A stretch of 64,000 nt of DNA from CAVXUB01 sp963764805. Lineage in GTDB: Bacteria; Actinomycetota; Acidimicrobiia; Acidimicrobiales; Bog-793. The notes under the pieces were generated by a model. The model saw only the letters and a list, made by a program, of their open reading frames with translations. It ran no database searches and had not been told where the DNA came from. The stretch is taken from assembly GCA_963764805.1 (NCBI GenBank), contig CAVXUB010000006.1, positions 186,001 through 250,000 on the forward strand. The letters run 5' to 3'. Shown here in pieces: positions 16,644 to 25,860 of this stretch. The translations under genes were made by a program, and so were the position numbers. How positions within the stretch are numbered: the first letter of the stretch is position 1; every line of letters starts with the position of its first letter.

Positions 16644-17924
16644 GTGTCATTAGTCGTCGTCGGAGTGCACGAGCGCGATGTTCCCCTCGACCTGCTTGAG
16701 CATCTTGCCGTTCCCGACACCGAGCTCGCCAAGGCCCTCGGCCAGCTGACCGACAGCCCTCACCTGACCGAGGCGGTCGTTCTCTCGACCTGCATGCGCA
16801 CAGAGGTCTATGCGGTGGTGGAGAGGTTCCACGACGGGGTCGGTGACATCGAGTCCTTTTTCGAGAGCCTCGCCTCGCGCAGCGGCCAGTCGCCGGAAGC
16901 TTCTCCCCTGGCCGCGCACCTCTACTGCGCCTTCGACGATGCGGCCACCACCCACCTGTTCGACGTCGCCGCCGGCATCGACTCGGCTGTGCTCGGCGAG
17001 GGCGAAGTGCTCCGTCAGGTCCGCCACGCCGCCGAGAGAGCGCGCGCCGAGGGGTCCCTCGGCCCGATCCTCGGGGCCTTGTTCCGGCACGCCGTCGAGG
17101 TGGGAAAGCGGGTGCGCAGCGAGACCGGGATCGCCAGGGGGATAACGTCGCTGTCCTCGGCCGCGGTGGCACTGGCCACCGAACGGCTCGGTGGCTCCCT
17201 AGACGGCCGGACCGTACTCGTCGTCGGGGCGGGCGAGATGGGCAATGGCATGAGCCGGGCCCTGTCGTGGGGATCGATGCCCGCCCGCCTGGTGCTGGCG
17301 AGCCGCAGCCGCTCAAGAGCGCTCGAGATCGCCTCCCGGCTGGGCGGGGAGGTCGTCGACCTGGCGAGCTTACGGCGGGCGGTGACCGAGGCCGACGTGC
17401 TGCTCACCTCGACGGCGTCGCCGCAGGTGCTGTTCGAGGCGGAGGACCTGGAGCGGGTGATGGCCGGCCGCGAGGAGCGCCCGCTGCTCGTCGTCGACGC
17501 CGCCGTTCCCCGCGACGTCGACCCGGCGGTCGCCGAGATCAGCGGGGTGACGCTGCTCGACATGGAGGACATCCGCCGCTACGCGGAGAGCCAGATGGCC
17601 GGCCGGAGCGCCGAAGTGGCGAGTGCCCGCCTGATCGTCAACGAGGAATTGGAGCGCTTCCGGTCGCAGTCGGCGGCGCGCCTGGCGGCCCCCGTCGTCA
17701 CGGCTCTGCATGCGCGAGCCGAGACGATCCGCCAGGCGGAGCTCGACCGCTACGCGTCGCGGTTGGCAACGCTTTCGGAGGACGGGCGCGAGGCGGTCGA
17801 GACGCTGACCCGCCAGATCGTCGCCAAGATCCTGCACGAGCCGACGGTGCGGCTGAAGGACGCCGCCGGCTCGGCCCGTGGCGAGCGGCTCGCCGAGGCG
17901 TTGAGTGCCCTGTTCGACCTCTAG
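16644..17924 (+). CDS. hemA: Glutamyl-tRNA reductase
   Basis: HemA reduces glutamyl-tRNA(Glu) to glutamate-1-semialdehyde, the first committed step of C5-pathway heme synthesis. GTG 16644 has a strong GGGAGGTGAG ribosome site and gives 426 residues. The catalytic cysteine is Cys50 in L-S-T-C-M-R-T-E; the next residue is Met where most HemA have Asn. Further motifs are D-V-A-A-G-I-D-S-A-V-L-G-E, the NADPH-binding V-L-V-V-G-A-G-E-M-G, and the helical dimerisation C-terminus. hemC follows 13 bases later. Confidence 0.95.
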   Translation: MSLVVVGVHERDVPLDLLEHLAVPDTELAKALGQLTDSPHLTEAVVLSTCMRTEVYAVVERFHDGVGDIESFFESLASRSGQSPEASPLAAHLYCAFDDAATTHLFDVAAGIDSAVLGEGEVLRQVRHAAERARAEGSLGPILGALFRHAVEVGKRVRSETGIARGITSLSSAAVALATERLGGSLDGRTVLVVGAGEMGNGMSRALSWGSMPARLVLASRSRSRALEIASRLGGEVVDLASLRRAVTEADVLLTSTASPQVLFEAEDLERVMAGREERPLLVVDAAVPRDVDPAVAEISGVTLLDMEDIRRYAESQMAGRSAEVASARLIVNEELERFRSQSAARLAAPVVTALHARAETIRQAELDRYASRLATLSEDGREAVETLTRQIVAKILHEPTVRLKDAAGSARGERLAEALSALFDL

Positions 17925-17937
17925 CGGGGTCGGTCCC

Positions 17938-18870
17938 TTGCTCGACCGCCTGCCGTCCACGGTTCGCATCGCCACGAGAGGTAGCCCCTTGGCGCTGTGG
18001 CAGGCGCGGCACGTCGCCGCCCTTCTTCGTGAGGTCGGCCTTACCCGCACTGCGACGGTCGTCGTCGAGACGAGCGGGGACCGGCGGCGGGACGTGCCGA
18101 TCGACGTGATCGGCGGTCGCGGGGTATTCGTGGCCGAGGTGCGGCAGGCGGTGATGGATGGAGCGGCCGACATCGCCGTGCATTCGGCAAAGGATCTCCC
18201 CTCCGCGCCGGAAGCGATGCCGGAGGGTCTGGTGATCGCCGCCGTGCCGGCGCGTGGCGAGGCTCGCGACGCGCTCGTGGGTTCTCGCCTCGACGACCTC
18301 TCTCCGGGCGCCCTGGTGGCGACGGGGTCGGCGCGGCGGCGGGCGCAGCTTGCGTGGCTGCGGCCGGATCTGTGTTTCGTGGAGCTTCGCGGCAACATCG
18401 GGACGCGACTCGGCAAAGTTCCTCCCGGGGGAGCGATCGTCGTGGCTGCGGCGGCGCTGGAGCGGCTGGGGGAGCTGGAGCGTGCAGCCGAGGTGCTCCC
18501 CGTTTCCACGATGCTTCCCCAAGTGGGCCAGGGCGCTCTGGCGGTGGAGTGCCGCGCCGGCGACGAGGCGCTGCGGGAGGCCCTGGCACTCATCGAGGAC
18601 GCGGAGTCTCGCCGGCGGTTGGAGGCGGAGCGGGGCTTCCTCGCCCGCCTGGGCGGCGGATGCGATCTTCCCGCCGGTGCTCACGCCACCTGTGATCCGG
18701 ACGGGTCGCTGGTGCTCGAGGGGCTGCTCGCCCGCATCGACGGGCATGTCCTGCTGCGCCGCCGGATGGTTGCCCCCGCCGGCTCCGACCCGGGACGGCT
18801 GGGAGCCGCGCTGGCGGAGGATCTGCTCGTGCGCTGCGGCGGTAGCACGCTCGTCGACATCCGGCCCTGA
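17938..18870 (+). CDS. hemC: Porphobilinogen deaminase (hydroxymethylbilane synthase)
   Basis: HemC joins four porphobilinogen units into hydroxymethylbilane. Family motifs include R-I-A-T-R-G-S-P-L-A-L-W-Q-A, H-S-A-K-D-L-P, the R-G-N-I-G-T-R-L loop and L-G-G-G-C-D-L-P-A-G-A-H-A, whose cysteine carries the dipyrromethane cofactor. TTG 17938 is the likely start, 13 bases after hemA; no ATG or GTG fits better. The length of about 310 residues is normal. It lies four bases before the next gene. Confidence 0.95.
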   Translation: MLDRLPSTVRIATRGSPLALWQARHVAALLREVGLTRTATVVVETSGDRRRDVPIDVIGGRGVFVAEVRQAVMDGAADIAVHSAKDLPSAPEAMPEGLVIAAVPARGEARDALVGSRLDDLSPGALVATGSARRRAQLAWLRPDLCFVELRGNIGTRLGKVPPGGAIVVAAAALERLGELERAAEVLPVSTMLPQVGQGALAVECRAGDEALREALALIEDAESRRRLEAERGFLARLGGGCDLPAGAHATCDPDGSLVLEGLLARIDGHVLLRRRMVAPAGSDPGRLGAALAEDLLVRCGGSTLVDIRP

Positions 18871-18874
18871 GCCG

Positions 18875-20435
18875 GTGACCGTCTACCTGGTGGGTGCGGG
18901 CCCTGGCGACCCCGGGCTGCTGACCGTCCGAGGCGCAGCCCTGCTCGGGAGGGCAGAGGTCGTCGTGCACGACCGCCTCGTCGATCCCCGGCTGCTCGAG
19001 CTCGTCCCGGCCGGCGCCGAGCTGATAGATGCCGGCAAGCGACCCGGCGGCACCACGAGCCAGGCGGCGATCAACGAGCTGTTGCTGGACAGGGGCAGGC
19101 GCTGTTCGACCGTCGTGAGGCTGAAGGGCGGCGACCCCTACGTCTTCGGAAGGGGAGGCGAGGAGGCAATGGCGCTGGAGGCCGGCGGCGTTGCCTATGA
19201 AGTTGTGCCGGGTGTCAGTGCCGCCACCGCCGTGCCGGCGTATGCGGGGGTGCCCGTGACGCATCGGGGGGTCTCCGCGTCCTACACGGTGGTCGCCGGG
19301 CGGGGCGCCTCCAGCGACGGGAGCGCCACCACCTCGCTGGCAGCGAACGACTGGCAGGCGCTCGCCCGGCTCGGCGGGACGATCGTCCTGTTGATGGCGG
19401 TGGCAGCACGGGGCGAGATCGCCAGTCGACTGATGGCGGCGGGGCGGCCCCCGGAGACGCCGGTGCTGGCCGTCCAGGACGGCACGTCGGCCCGCCAGCG
19501 CGTCGTGCGGACCACCTTGGGGGAGCTCGTCTCTGTGCCGCTGACGCGCGCCCGCAACGATCGTCATCGGTCAGGTCGCAGGGATGAACCTCGACTGGTT
19601 CTCGGCCCGACCCCTGCACGGGCAGAAGGTGGTCGTGACACGTGCCCGCCGGCAGGCGTCCGCTCTCGCCGCCGGGCTGTCGGAGCTCGGCGCCGAAGTG
19701 GTCGAGCTGCCGACGATCGAGATCGCCCCTCCGGCCGACGGTGGCGCAGCGCTCTGCGAGGCGGCCGCCCGCATCGGCTCTTACGGCTGGGTGATCTTCA
19801 CCTCCGCCAATGCCGTCGATCCCTTGTTGTCGCAGTGTCGCGACGCCCGCTCCCTGGCGACGGCACGCGTGGCCGCCATCGGGCCCGGCACGGCGGAGGC
19901 GCTGGCGGCCCACGGCATCGTTGCGGACTTGCTGCCGGAGACATATGTCGCCGAGGCGCTGCTGGAGGCGATCCGTCAAGCGGCGCCTGCGGCCGGCGGG
20001 CGGGTACTGCTGCCACGGGCAGCTGCTGCCCGCGAGGTCCTGCCGGACGGGCTGAGGGCTCTCGGGCTGGAGGTCGACGTGGTGGAGGCGTACCGGACGG
20101 TCCGTCCTGCGGTCGACGAGGCGCTCTTGGACGAGGTGGCGACAGCCGATGCGGTGACCTTCACGGCTTCGTCGACCGTGCGGGGCTTCGTGGAGATCGC
20201 CGGCGCCGAGCGCTGCCCGCCGGTCGTCGCCTGTATCGGCCCGATCACGGCGGAGACCGCCCGCCGGGCCGGCCTGCCGGTGACGGTCGTGGCGGCCGAG
20301 CACACGATCGCCGGCCTGGTGCAGGCGCTGTGCACGGCTCTACCGCCGGGACGGGCCGCCGAGCCGGCCGCGCCCAGCGAGCCCGGCGAGGGCCCCGGGC
20401 CGGCCGGCGGGCTCGCTGAGCCGGCCGGCAATTAG
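18875..20435 (+). CDS. hemD: Fused uroporphyrinogen-III C-methyltransferase and uroporphyrinogen-III synthase (one frameshift)
   Basis: Residues about 1-235 are a SUMT/CobA methyltransferase (Y-L-V-G-A-G-P-G-D-P-G-L-L, D-A-G-K-R, V-R-L-K-G-G-D-P-Y-V-F-G-R-G), which methylates uroporphyrinogen III on the way to siroheme and cobalamin. The C-terminal half from about 19584 is HemD, which closes hydroxymethylbilane into uroporphyrinogen III (V-V-V-T-R-A-R-R-Q-A, F-T-S-A-N-A-V, F-T-A-S-S-T-V). Such fusions are normal in Actinobacteria. A one-base indel near 19546-19552 puts the halves in different frames; A-T-I-V-I-G-Q-V lies in the HemD frame, so fusion is the better reading. GTG 18875 starts it. 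Confidence 0.85.
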
Positions 20436-20444
20436 GCTCGGCGA

Positions 20445-21457
20445 GTGGTGAGTCCAGCCCCTCCGCCGTTTCCCACCCGCCGGATGCGCAGGCTCCGGTC
20501 GACGCCCGCTCTGCGCCGTCTCGTCGCCGAGACGAGGCTCTCGGTCGACGACCTGGTGGCGCCGCTGTTCGTCCGCGAGGGGATCGACGAGCCCGTACCG
20601 ATCGCCTCGATGCCCGGGGTCGTGCAGCACTCGGTCGCCTCGCTCGTCGCCGAGGCGAAGCGCCTGCTGTCGCCTCGGGGTCCCCGGCTGCGTCCTCTTC
20701 GGGGTCCCGCTCACAAGGATGCCGCCGGCGACGGGCGCCTCGGACCCGGACGGGATCGTCCAGGTGGCGCTCCGCGACGCTGCGCGACGGCGTCGGCGAC
20801 GAGATGGTCGTGCATGGCCGACCTCTGCCTCGACGAGTACACCGACCACGGCCACTGCGGCGTGCTCGACGCGCGACGGCGACGTCGACAACGACGCCAC
20901 CCTCGAGCCGCTACGGCGAGATCGCCGTCGCCCAGGCCGAGCGCGGGCGCCGACAGTCGTCGCGCCGAGCGGGATGATGGACGGCCAGGTGGCGCGCCAT
21001 CCGGCGGCCCTCGACGCGGCCGGCCACAGCGACGTGGCGATGCTGGCCTACGCGGCCAAGTACGCGTCGGCGTTCTACGGCCCGTTTCGCGAGGCGGTCG
21101 ACGTGCGCATCGCCGGCGGGGGCGACCGCCGCGGCTACCAGCAGGATCCGGCCAACGGCCGGGAGGCGGTGGCGCGAGGCGCTGCTCGACGTCGAAGAGG
21201 GTGCCGACATAGTGATGGTGAAGCCGGCGCTCACCTACCTCGACGTGGTCGCCGGCGTGCGCGCCGCCGTCGACGTCCCGGTCGCCGCCTACCACGTGAG
21301 CGGCGAGTACGCGATGGTGAAGCGACGGCCGCCGAGCGAGGCTGCGATCGACGGCCAGGCGGTGGCGCTCGAGCAGCTCGGCGCGATCAAGCGGGCCGGT
21401 GCCGACATCATCCTCACCTACCTGGCCGCCGAGGTGGCCGGGATGCTCGGTGGCTGA
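20445..21457 (+). CDS. hemB: Delta-aminolevulinic acid dehydratase (many frameshifts)
   Basis: HemB condenses two 5-aminolevulinates into porphobilinogen. Both Schiff-base lysines are visible, in Y-A-A-K-Y-A-S-A-F-Y-G-P-F and I-V-M-V-K-P-A-L-T-Y-L-D. The metal loop reads D-L-C-L-D-E-Y-T-D-H-G-H-C-G, so the middle cysteine of the zinc-type C-x-C-x7-C is Asp. Around eight to ten single-base indels break the frame between 20.67 and 21.34 kb, but conserved blocks follow in the right order and spacing. The start is GTG at 20445. Confidence 0.85.
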
Positions 21458-22762
21458 CTCGAGCGCTGGACGGCGGGGCCGAGGAGCACCGCCTTGTTCG
21501 CCCGGGCTCCTGCGGGTGATGCCCGGGCGGGGTCAACTCGCCCGTGCGGGCGTTCGGGTCGGTCGGCGGCATCGCCCTACTTCGTCGCACGAGGCGAGGG
21601 CGCCTGGGTCTGGCGACGTCGACGGAACCGGCGATACCTGGACTACGTCCAGTCCTGGGGCGCGTCGATCCTCGGCCACGCCCACCCGGCGGTGGTCGAC
21701 GGCGGTCGTCCGAGGCGGCCGCGCGGGGCACGACCTTCGGAGCGCCTACCGAGGGCGAGGTGCTGCTCGCCGAGGCGGATCGTCGGGCTGGTCGCCGGGT
21801 GCGAGAGGTGCGCCTGGTGTCCTCGGGGACCGAGGCGGCGATGACCGCGATCCGCCTCGCCCGGGCGGCCACCGGGCGCGACCGGATCGTCAAGTTCGCC
21901 GGCTGCTACCACGGCCACTCCGACGGGCTGCTGGCGGGCGGCGGCAGCGGGGTGGCGACGCTCGGCCTGCCCGGCTCGGACGGGTGTCCCGCCCGCCGCC
22001 GTCGCCGAGACGGTCGTCGCTCCCTACAACAGCGTCCCCGAGTTGGACGGCCGGGTGGCGTGCGTGATCGTGGAGCCGGTCGCCGCCAACATGGGCCTTG
22101 TCCCCCCTCGTCCCGGCTTCCTCGAGGGCTTGCGGTCCGAGCTGCGACAGGAGCCGGCGCGCTGCTCGTCTTCGACGAGGTGATCACGGGCTTCCGCCTC
22201 GGGCGCCGGTGGCGCGTCCGGGCTCACTCGGGGTCCGGCCCGACCTCTGGTGTTTCGGGAAGGTGATCGGGGGAGGTCTGCCGCTGGCCGCCCTCGGCGG
22301 GCGCCGCGACCTGATGGAGCTGCTCGCACCGATCGGCCCGGTGTACCAGGCGGGCACTCTCTCGGGGAACCCGCTGGCGACCGCCGCCGGCTTGGCCGTG
22401 CTCGGCGAGCTGGACGAGAGGCCTACGCCTCGCTTGCGGTCCCGGGTGGTGGCGCTGGCGGAGGCCGTGCAGGAGGCGATCGCCCGATCCGGCCTGCCGG
22501 TGCGGGTGCCGGTGTGGGAGACGTTGATCGGGGATCTCGCTCTCTGCCGAGGAGGTCGTCGATTTCGAGGGAGCCGAACGGGCGGCTTCCAGCGGGTTCT
22601 ACGCCCCGTTCTTCAGGGCGATGCTGGCGCGGGATGTGGCTCTGGCACCGAGCCCCTACGAGGTCGTGTTCACCGGGCTGGCACACGGCGAGGGCCGAGA
22701 TCGAGCGGACGGCCGAGGCCGCCGAAGCCGCCGCCCGGGAAGTGGCGGCGGTTGCCGACTGA
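21450..22762 (+). CDS. hemL: Glutamate-1-semialdehyde 2,1-aminomutase (many frameshifts)
   Basis: HemL is a PLP enzyme that isomerises glutamate-1-semialdehyde to 5-aminolevulinate, the product used by HemB. Joined across frames it holds V-N-S-P-V-R-A-F, S-S-G-T-E-A-A-M-T-A-I-R-L-A-R, F-A-G-C-Y-H-G-H-S-D, L-V-F-D-E-V-I-T-G-F-R-L, the PLP lysine in C-F-G-K-V-I-G-G-G-L-P and L-S-G-N-P-L-A. GTG 21450 overlaps the hemB stop by eight bases. Several indels disrupt 21.5-22.7 kb. This completes glutamyl-tRNA to uroporphyrinogen III within the locus. Confidence 0.85.
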
Positions 22763-22784
22763 TCCTGGGTGGGTCCGGATCACC

Positions 22785-22823
22785 GATGGTCAAAACTGAC
22801 CATCTATTGGTCGTTTCCGACCA
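22785..22823. terminator. Two tandem inverted repeats between convergent genes
   Basis: GATGGTCA-AAAC-TGACCATC (22785-22804) is a perfect 8-bp hairpin. It is followed three bases later by TGGTCG-TTTC-CGACCA (22808-22823). Four TGGTC half-sites therefore alternate in direction. The position between hemL and the opposing reductase gene suits a two-way terminator; a repressor operator is the alternative. Confidence 0.55.
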
Positions 22824-22889
22824 TCCGTAAACGGGAGCCCCGCGACAGCCGACCGCCCGACGCCCCGACGACCCTCAGCCGACAGCCCC

Positions 22890-24157
22890 TCAGCCGACGA
22901 GCTTGGCAGCCGCCTTGTAGGCGGCCTCAGCCGGCCCGAGCTCGTCAGGGCGCATCAGGTTGGACATGATCCGCAGCACCCACTCCATGAGCACTGGGCG
23001 AGTACATGCTGGTCTGGACCAGGGCGCGCATCAGCCCGAGGCTTGCCGATCAAGCCGACGAAGCCACTGGCGACCTTGTAGTAGAGGCCGTACGTCTCCT
23101 GCAGCCGGCGGTCGTAGGAGGCGAGCGGAGACGGACCGGCGTCGCCGTTCGCCGCCAGGGCCTCGCCGATGGTCGCCGCGGCCAGGCGCCCGGTCTCGTA
23201 GGCGTAGGCGATCCCTTCGCCGTTGAAGGGGTTGATCGACCCGCCGGCGTCCCCGACGAGGAGCCAGTCCGGGCCGCTGTGGGGGCCGACCGAGAGCCCC
23301 ATCGGCAGCCGACCGCCCGGTCGCCGGCCCGCAGGCGGTCTCGGCGGACAGGCCCCACGACGACGGGGCCCAGGACACGAAGGCATCCATCAGGTGACTG
23401 GTGTTGACGCACTTCCACTGCTCGAACGTGGACAGGAGCCCGACGCCGACGTTCACCCTGCCGTCGCCCATCGGGAAGATCCACCCGTAGCCGGGCACCA
23501 CGTTGCCGGCCTTGTCCCGGATGTCGAGGTGTGACTCGATCTAGGGCTCGTCGTGCCGGGGCGACCAGTAGTAGCCGCGGAGCGCCATGCCGAGCGGCAG
23601 CGATCGGTCCCGCGCCGTGCCGAGCGCCCGCCCGAAGCGGGAGTTGGCGCCGTCCGCCACCACCACGTAGCGGGCCCTCACCTCGACGCGTGCTCCGCTC
23701 GGCCTCGGTGCGCACGACGGCGCCCCCCGCAGGGCCGCCGCCGGCTCCGCCCGCAGCGGAGCCAACGCTTCGGCGCCCTGCCAGACGGTCGGCCCCCGCC
23801 TTCTCCGCACGGCCGGCGACGAGGGCGTCGAGCTCGGCGCGGGTGATGACGTAGCCGTGGCGGGAAGTCGGGGATCGCCGGCCAGGAGAGCTCAGCATCT
23901 GGCGGCCGAACGCCATGGCCCGCAGGCCTCGAAGCGGTGCGCGGCCCTCCAGGTCCGCCTCCATCCCCATGTCGTCGAGCTGGCGGACCGAACGCGGGCG
24001 TGAGGCCGTCGCCGCAGGTCTTCTCGCGGGGGAAGTGCTTCTTCTCGACGACCAGCACGTCCCAGCCGGCGGACGCGAGCCAGTAGGCGGCGGCCGCTCC
24101 CGAGGGCCCTCCTCCGACCACGAGGACGTCGTGCAACACCTCGCCGGAGCCGGTCAC
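22890..24157 (-). CDS. Geranylgeranyl reductase family FAD-dependent oxidoreductase (frameshifts and one stop)
   Basis: The N-terminal FAD site D-V-L-V-V-G-G-G-P-S-G-A-A-A-A is followed by K-K-H-F-P-R-E-K-T-C-G-D-G-L-T-P, both diagnostic of the family, then P-G-Y-G-W-I-F-P-M-G-D-G and V-G-D-A-G-G-S-I-N-P-F-N-G-E-G-I. Members saturate isoprenoid chains, for example of menaquinone or membrane lipids. Several indels occur at 23.0-24.0 kb. In addition, position 23541-23543 reads TAG where relatives usually have Trp before I-E-S-H-L-D-I-R. GTG 24157 is the start. It diverges from nuoA; a menaquinone link to complex I is plausible but inferred. Confidence 0.75.
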
Positions 24158-24253
24158 GAGGACGATCCTACGGGCGAGCCCGGAAGGGCCGCCGGCGGGC
24201 GGTGCTCGATGTGCTCGCGGGCGGTGCGCCGTGCTAGAACCGGCGACGGACCG

Positions 24254-24635
24254 ATGGGCAGCCTGGACAGTTACCTCCCGATCTTCTTCATGATCGTGCT
24301 CGGCATCGTCTTCGCCGCGTCTCGATCGTCGCTGTCCAAGTTGCTCGGCTCCGCAGCGGCCGACGGCCGCCAAGGAGGCTCCTTACGAGTGCGGCATCGT
24401 GCCGACCCACGAGCCGGCCGGAGCGCTTCCCGGTGCGCTTCTACCTGGTGGCGATGATCTTCATCATCTTCGACATCGAGATCGATCTTCCTGTTCCCAT
24501 GGGCGGTCGTCTACAGCCAGCTGCAGCACGTTCGGCCTCGTCGAGATCCTCGTGTTCGCCGGCGCCGTCTTCGTCTCCTTCGTCTACTTGGTCGCCAACG
24601 GTGCGCTGGACTGGGGGCCGGTCAAGCGCACGTGA
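24254..24635 (+). CDS. nuoA: NADH-quinone oxidoreductase subunit A (frameshifts)
   Basis: NuoA is a small three-helix membrane subunit of complex I near the quinone chamber. The pieces read Y-L-P-I-F-F-M-I-V-L-G, then E-A-P-Y-E-C-G-I-V-P, F-Y-L-V-A-M-I-F-I-I-F-D-I-E, and V-A-N-G-A-L-D-W-G-P-V-K-R at the stop. All three conserved blocks are present, but about six single-base gains and losses separate them. It opens the nuo operon, with 96 bases between it and the divergent reductase gene. I see no strong promoter there, only a weak TAGAAC near 24234. Confidence 0.85.
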
Positions 24636-24733
24636 GCCCGGTGAGCGAGTCGACCCGCACGACCGCCTCGACGGTCCGGCGCGTCGGGCTCCCCGAACTC
24701 GGCCCGGCGAGGCGGCCGTAGGACGGGCGGCGG

Positions 24734-25305
24734 ATGGGTCTCGAGCACCTGAACCACAACTTCCTCACCGGCAGCTCGAGGACCTCGTCAGGTGGGCCCG
24801 GCGCAACAGCGTGTGGCCGGCCACTTTCGGCCTGGCCTGCTGCGCCATCGAGATGATGGCGGCGGGCGCGGCCGACTTCGACCTGGCCCGCTTCGGCATG
24901 GAGGTCTTCCGGGCCTCGCCCCGCCAGGCCGACCTGATGATCGTCGCCGGCCGGGTCTCCCAGAAGATGGCGCCGGTTCTGCGCCAGGTCTACGACCAGA
25001 TGATGGAGCCGAAGTGGGTCATCTCGATGGGCGTGTGCGCCTCGACGGGCGGGATGTTCAACAACTACGCCATCGTCCAGGGCGTCGACCAGATCGTGCC
25101 CGTCGACGTGTACGCTCCCGGCTGCCCGCCCGAGCCCGAGACCCTCATCCACTCCATCCTCACCCTGCACGAGAAGATCCGCACGGGCGAGATCATGCGC
25201 CGCGCGGGCCGGCGGCGGGCGGGCGCGGGGATCGCACGGCCGTCGGCCCCCGGCTGGGTGCAGCCGCCGGCGACGAGTCCGTTCCACTCGGTGACGCCGC
25301 GATGA
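24734..25305 (+). CDS. nuoB: NADH-quinone oxidoreductase subunit B (one frameshift)
   Basis: NuoB holds iron-sulfur cluster N2, the last electron carrier before quinone. Its ligands are visible: the Cys pair in G-L-A-C-C-A-I-E-M-M, the Cys in S-M-G-V-C-A-S-T-G-G, and the Cys in Y-A-P-G-C-P-P-E-P-E. ATG 24734 (M-G-L-E-H-L-N-H-N-F-L-T-G-S) is the family start. One C is missing near 24775, after which L-E-D-L-V-R-W-A-R-R-N-S-V continues in the next frame. The stop overlaps nuoC by four bases (ATGA). Confidence 0.9.
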
Positions 25306-25860
25306 GTCCGGAGCACGCGACCGCGAGCACGGCCGCTCGGAGCGGCGCGCCGGTGCCTCCGCCTCGCGGTGTTCACGGTGCTGTCGGCGCGTGCCGGCTC
25401 GCGCTTCCCGCGACGCGCCAAGAGGTCACTCCACCCGCACCGCGAGCCGATCGCCGAGGTCGTGGCGGCGCTTCGAGGATGCGGGCTTCGTGACCTGCGC
25501 CGACCTGTGCGCCGCCGACTACCTGACCGCACAGCCCGGGCGGACACTGCCGGAGGGCGTGCGGCCGAGCGATTCGAGGTGGTCGTCAACCTGCTCTCGC
25601 TCGAGCACGCGACGGCGGATCCGGGTGCGGGTGCAGGTTCCCGATTCCGACCCGGTGCTGCCGACGCTCGTTCGATCTATACCCGGGCACCGAGAACATG
25701 GAGCGCGAGGTCTACGACATGTTCGGCATCACCTTCGAGGGCCATCCCGACATGACCCGGATCCTCATGCCCGACGACTGGGAGGGTCACCCGCTCCGCA
25801 AGGACTACGCGCGTGGGGCGTGTGCCGGTGCAGTTCAAGGAAGCCCCGGGGCCACGATGA
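25302..25860 (+). CDS. nuoC: NADH-quinone oxidoreductase subunit C (frameshifts)
   Basis: NuoC is a hydrophilic arm subunit that packs with NuoD. After a variable Ala/Pro-rich start come the conserved E-R-F-E-V-V-V-N-L-L-S-L-E-H, then the signature M-E-R-E-V-Y-D-M-F-G-I-T-F-E-G-H-P-D and R-I-L-M-P-D-D-W-E-G-H-P-L-R-K-D-Y. Single-base indels occur repeatedly between 25.38 and 25.82 kb. Start and stop both overlap the neighbours by four bases. Confidence 0.85.
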
